This document shows, piece after piece, positions 30,774 to 32,282 of a stretch of DNA of 32,282 nucleotides. This DNA is from a virus. Each line of letters opens with the position of its first letter. Positions within the stretch are counted from its first letter, which is position 1. The position numbers and the translations under genes were made by a program. The notes beneath the pieces were generated by a model, which saw only the letters and a list, made by a program, of their open reading frames with translations, was not told the DNA's origin and ran no database searches. Location of the stretch: positions 1-32,282 of the IMG/VR virus record IMGVR_UViG_3300008050_000168. One strand, 5' to 3'.

Positions 30774-31264
30774 TCTACCTGCGCGAAGCGTCCAACGTCG
30801 AACGCTGTCACACCCTCCCCCACCATGGCAGCTATACCGTCGGCAAGCATAGCTACGACGCGGTGATGCTGCTGCTGGCGCTGAAGCCTGACGCATCACT
30901 GAACCTAATCAAGGCCGTGCTCTACCACGACCTGGGCGAACGGTTCACCGGCGACATGCCCTGGCCTGCGAAGCGTGCCGACGGCGAGATGGCCAAGCGG
31001 CTGGATCAATTCGAGGCACGTGCCCGTAACTTCCTCGCCCTGGGCGTCAAGCTCGACAGCGAGGAGCGGCGCTGGCTGCACGCAGTCGATCAGGTCGAGA
31101 TGCTGCTCTGGTGTAAGGATCAGCTCGGCCTGGGCAACATGAACGCGGCCAGCATAATCGGCGGCCTACTCTCCAGCCTGAACCATTCCGACCTGCCGCA
31201 GGTGGTGACAGAGTTCATCAATTCCCATACCTGGACAAGAAATCCTGATGTCTTGCCTTCTTGA
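30752..31264 (+). CDS. HD-domain nucleotidase (YfbR-like)
   Basis: ATG 30752 gives 170 residues; a GTG at 30731 would add seven. The sequence has RCHTLPHHGSYTVGKHSYDA with metal ligand H33, HD at 59-60 in YHDLGERFTGDMPWPAK, and a later LHAVDQVEML with the last Asp ligand. The 'HD..E..tGD.P.P.K' string is typical of YfbR-type 5'-deoxynucleotidases. It would remove phosphate from deoxynucleoside monophosphates and so balance pools made by the reductase and the synthase-like enzyme. It overlaps the previous gene by 22 bases. Confidence 0.83.
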   Translation: MHPADRVVYLREASNVERCHTLPHHGSYTVGKHSYDAVMLLLALKPDASLNLIKAVLYHDLGERFTGDMPWPAKRADGEMAKRLDQFEARARNFLALGVKLDSEERRWLHAVDQVEMLLWCKDQLGLGNMNAASIIGGLLSSLNHSDLPQVVTEFINSHTWTRNPDVLPS

Positions 31265-31281
31265 GATGCGTGCGGTATACT
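31253..31281 (+). promoter_or_regulatory. Array-type promoter before the polymerase (TTGCCT-17-TATACT)
   Basis: -35 TTGCCT at 31253-31258, 17-base spacer, -10 TATACT at 31276-31281, and ATG 31288 six bases later. It overlaps the last codons of the HD-domain gene, so the polymerase can be made independently with almost no leader. Confidence 0.72.
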
Positions 31282-31287
31282 TCTGCC

Positions 31288-32282
31288 ATGGCAATACCGA
31301 TATTCACCCCGCGATCAAACTGGAAGCCGACCCCGATCTCGCAGCTGCCGCAGTGGCCCGAGCATGGTCGCGTAGGCTTCGACCTTGAGACCAAGGACCC
31401 GATGCTGACACAGCTCGGCCCCGGCGTCCGTCGAGGCGGTAAGGTGATCGGCATCGGCTTCGCCATTGAAGACGGGCCCAGCCACTACATCCCCATCGGC
31501 CACGAGAACGGAACGAACCAAGACGCAGCCCATGCGTGGCAGTACCTGCGCGATCAAGCTGCCCGATTCAAGGGCGCGATCGTGGGCGCGAACCTACCCT
31601 ACGATCTGGACTACTCCGCGGAGAACGGCGTCGAGTTCGGCTGCGATCTCTTCGACGTGCAGGTGGCCGAGCCGCTGCTGGACGAGCTGCAATTCTCGTA
31701 CAGTCTGGACAACGTCGCGAAGCGGTGGAAGATCCCCGGCAAGGACGAGACGCATCTGCTGGCCGCAGCTAAGGCATGGGGCATCGACCCGAAGGCTGGC
31801 ATGTATGAGCTGCCGCCCGAGCACGTGGGCCCCTACGCAGAGCAGGACTGCCGCCTGCCGCTCCAGATCCTGCGACGACAGGAGCGCGCACTGGAGGCCG
31901 CTGGCCTGATGGATGTCTGGCGTCTCGAATCGAAGCTTCTGCTGGTACTTCTCAAGATGAGACGCAGGGGCGTGCGCATCAGCTTCGACCGCCTGGATCA
32001 GGTAGCGATCTGGGCACGCGAGCAGGAGATCAGCGCACTGTCGCGAATCAACCATGCAGTCGGCGCAAGGCTGACGCCCGAGGACACGACCAAGGCCAGC
32101 GCCCTGGGGCCTATCCTACGCGAGCTGGGCCTGGATGTCCCGCAGACGGAGAAGACCAAGAAGGACAGCGTCAAGACGCCCTGGCTTCAATCCTTAGACC
32201 ATCCGGTCGCCAAGGCGATGATCGCTGCCAAGAAGTTCAACAAGCTGCGCACGACGTTCGTGGAGTCCATCAGGACGCACGC
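31288..32282 (+). CDS. Family A DNA polymerase, N-terminal exonuclease part (partial)
   Basis: The frame is open to the right edge, giving 331 complete codons. It begins MAIPIFTPRSNW. The 3'-5' proofreading exonuclease motifs are present: FDLETKD with D32 and E34 (Exo I), GANLPYDLDY with N102 and D106 (Exo II), and YAEQDCRL with Y183 and D187 (Exo III). After that comes the linker/thumb region (LESKLLLVLLKMRRRGVRIS). The polymerase palm motifs lie beyond the window. It is the replicative polymerase of the phage and has its own array-type promoter. Confidence 0.93.
   Translation, partial: MAIPIFTPRSNWKPTPISQLPQWPEHGRVGFDLETKDPMLTQLGPGVRRGGKVIGIGFAIEDGPSHYIPIGHENGTNQDAAHAWQYLRDQAARFKGAIVGANLPYDLDYSAENGVEFGCDLFDVQVAEPLLDELQFSYSLDNVAKRWKIPGKDETHLLAAAKAWGIDPKAGMYELPPEHVGPYAEQDCRLPLQILRRQERALEAAGLMDVWRLESKLLLVLLKMRRRGVRISFDRLDQVAIWAREQEISALSRINHAVGARLTPEDTTKASALGPILRELGLDVPQTEKTKKDSVKTPWLQSLDHPVAKAMIAAKKFNKLRTTFVESIRTH

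Noticed and set aside
31466-31909. Open frame of 147 codons on the + strand within the polymerase region
   Set aside because: It is Arg/Ser/Thr-rich with no motif and lies in another frame over the polymerase gene, whose three exonuclease motifs are clear.

Overview
The window is a GC-rich stretch of a tailed double-stranded DNA phage genome with a long, non-contractile (siphovirus-type) tail. Nearly every gene lies on the + strand, packed with 1-4 base stop/start overlaps. The tail-tip genes are of the kind shared with alphaproteobacterial gene transfer agents. The overall gene set (class II ribonucleotide reductase, thymidylate-synthase-like enzyme, family A polymerase) resembles phages of the YuA/RDJL type from memory. 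An alphaproteobacterial host is therefore plausible, but this is inference. No integrase, portal, terminase or endolysin is visible in the window.

Layout. 1-5313: end of a head-maturation gene, decoration protein, major capsid protein, head-tail joining genes, tail tube, and the tail chaperone pair joined by a -1 frameshift on GGGAAAC. 5306-16572: tape measure, two related tail proteins, three tail-tip/hub proteins and a one-span membrane protein. 16573-16949: non-coding island with an AT-rich core, repeated CCTAGTA words and a strong terminator. 16950-21273: an array of small unknown genes, most behind one of two repeated leader types. One type is a promoter (-35 TTGCCT, -10 TATAGT) placed so close to ATG that the mRNA should be almost leaderless. 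The other is a conserved hairpin followed by an identical ribosome-binding segment. 21273-24550: zinc-ribbon protein, SNF2-type helicase, a conserved phage protein and a probable ssDNA-binding protein. 24551-25418: a strong bidirectional terminator and the only minus-strand gene, a secreted cysteine-rich protein. 25419-32282: RecD/Dda-like helicase, class II ribonucleotide reductase with a foldable leader, winged-helix-like protein, sulfotransferase-like protein, small unknown genes, thymidylate-synthase-like protein, HD-domain nucleotidase, and the first third or so of a family A DNA polymerase that runs off the right edge.

How it fits together. The left half builds the virion. The right half makes nucleotides and replicates DNA. 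The middle array probably holds early, host-directed or accessory genes, each carried with a standard expression leader. The most unusual features are the five-copy hairpin leader with paired base changes in one copy, the leaderless promoter family, the CCTAGTA island, the mutually exclusive hairpins before the reductase gene, and the phage-borne sulfotransferase, lipoprotein and secreted protein.
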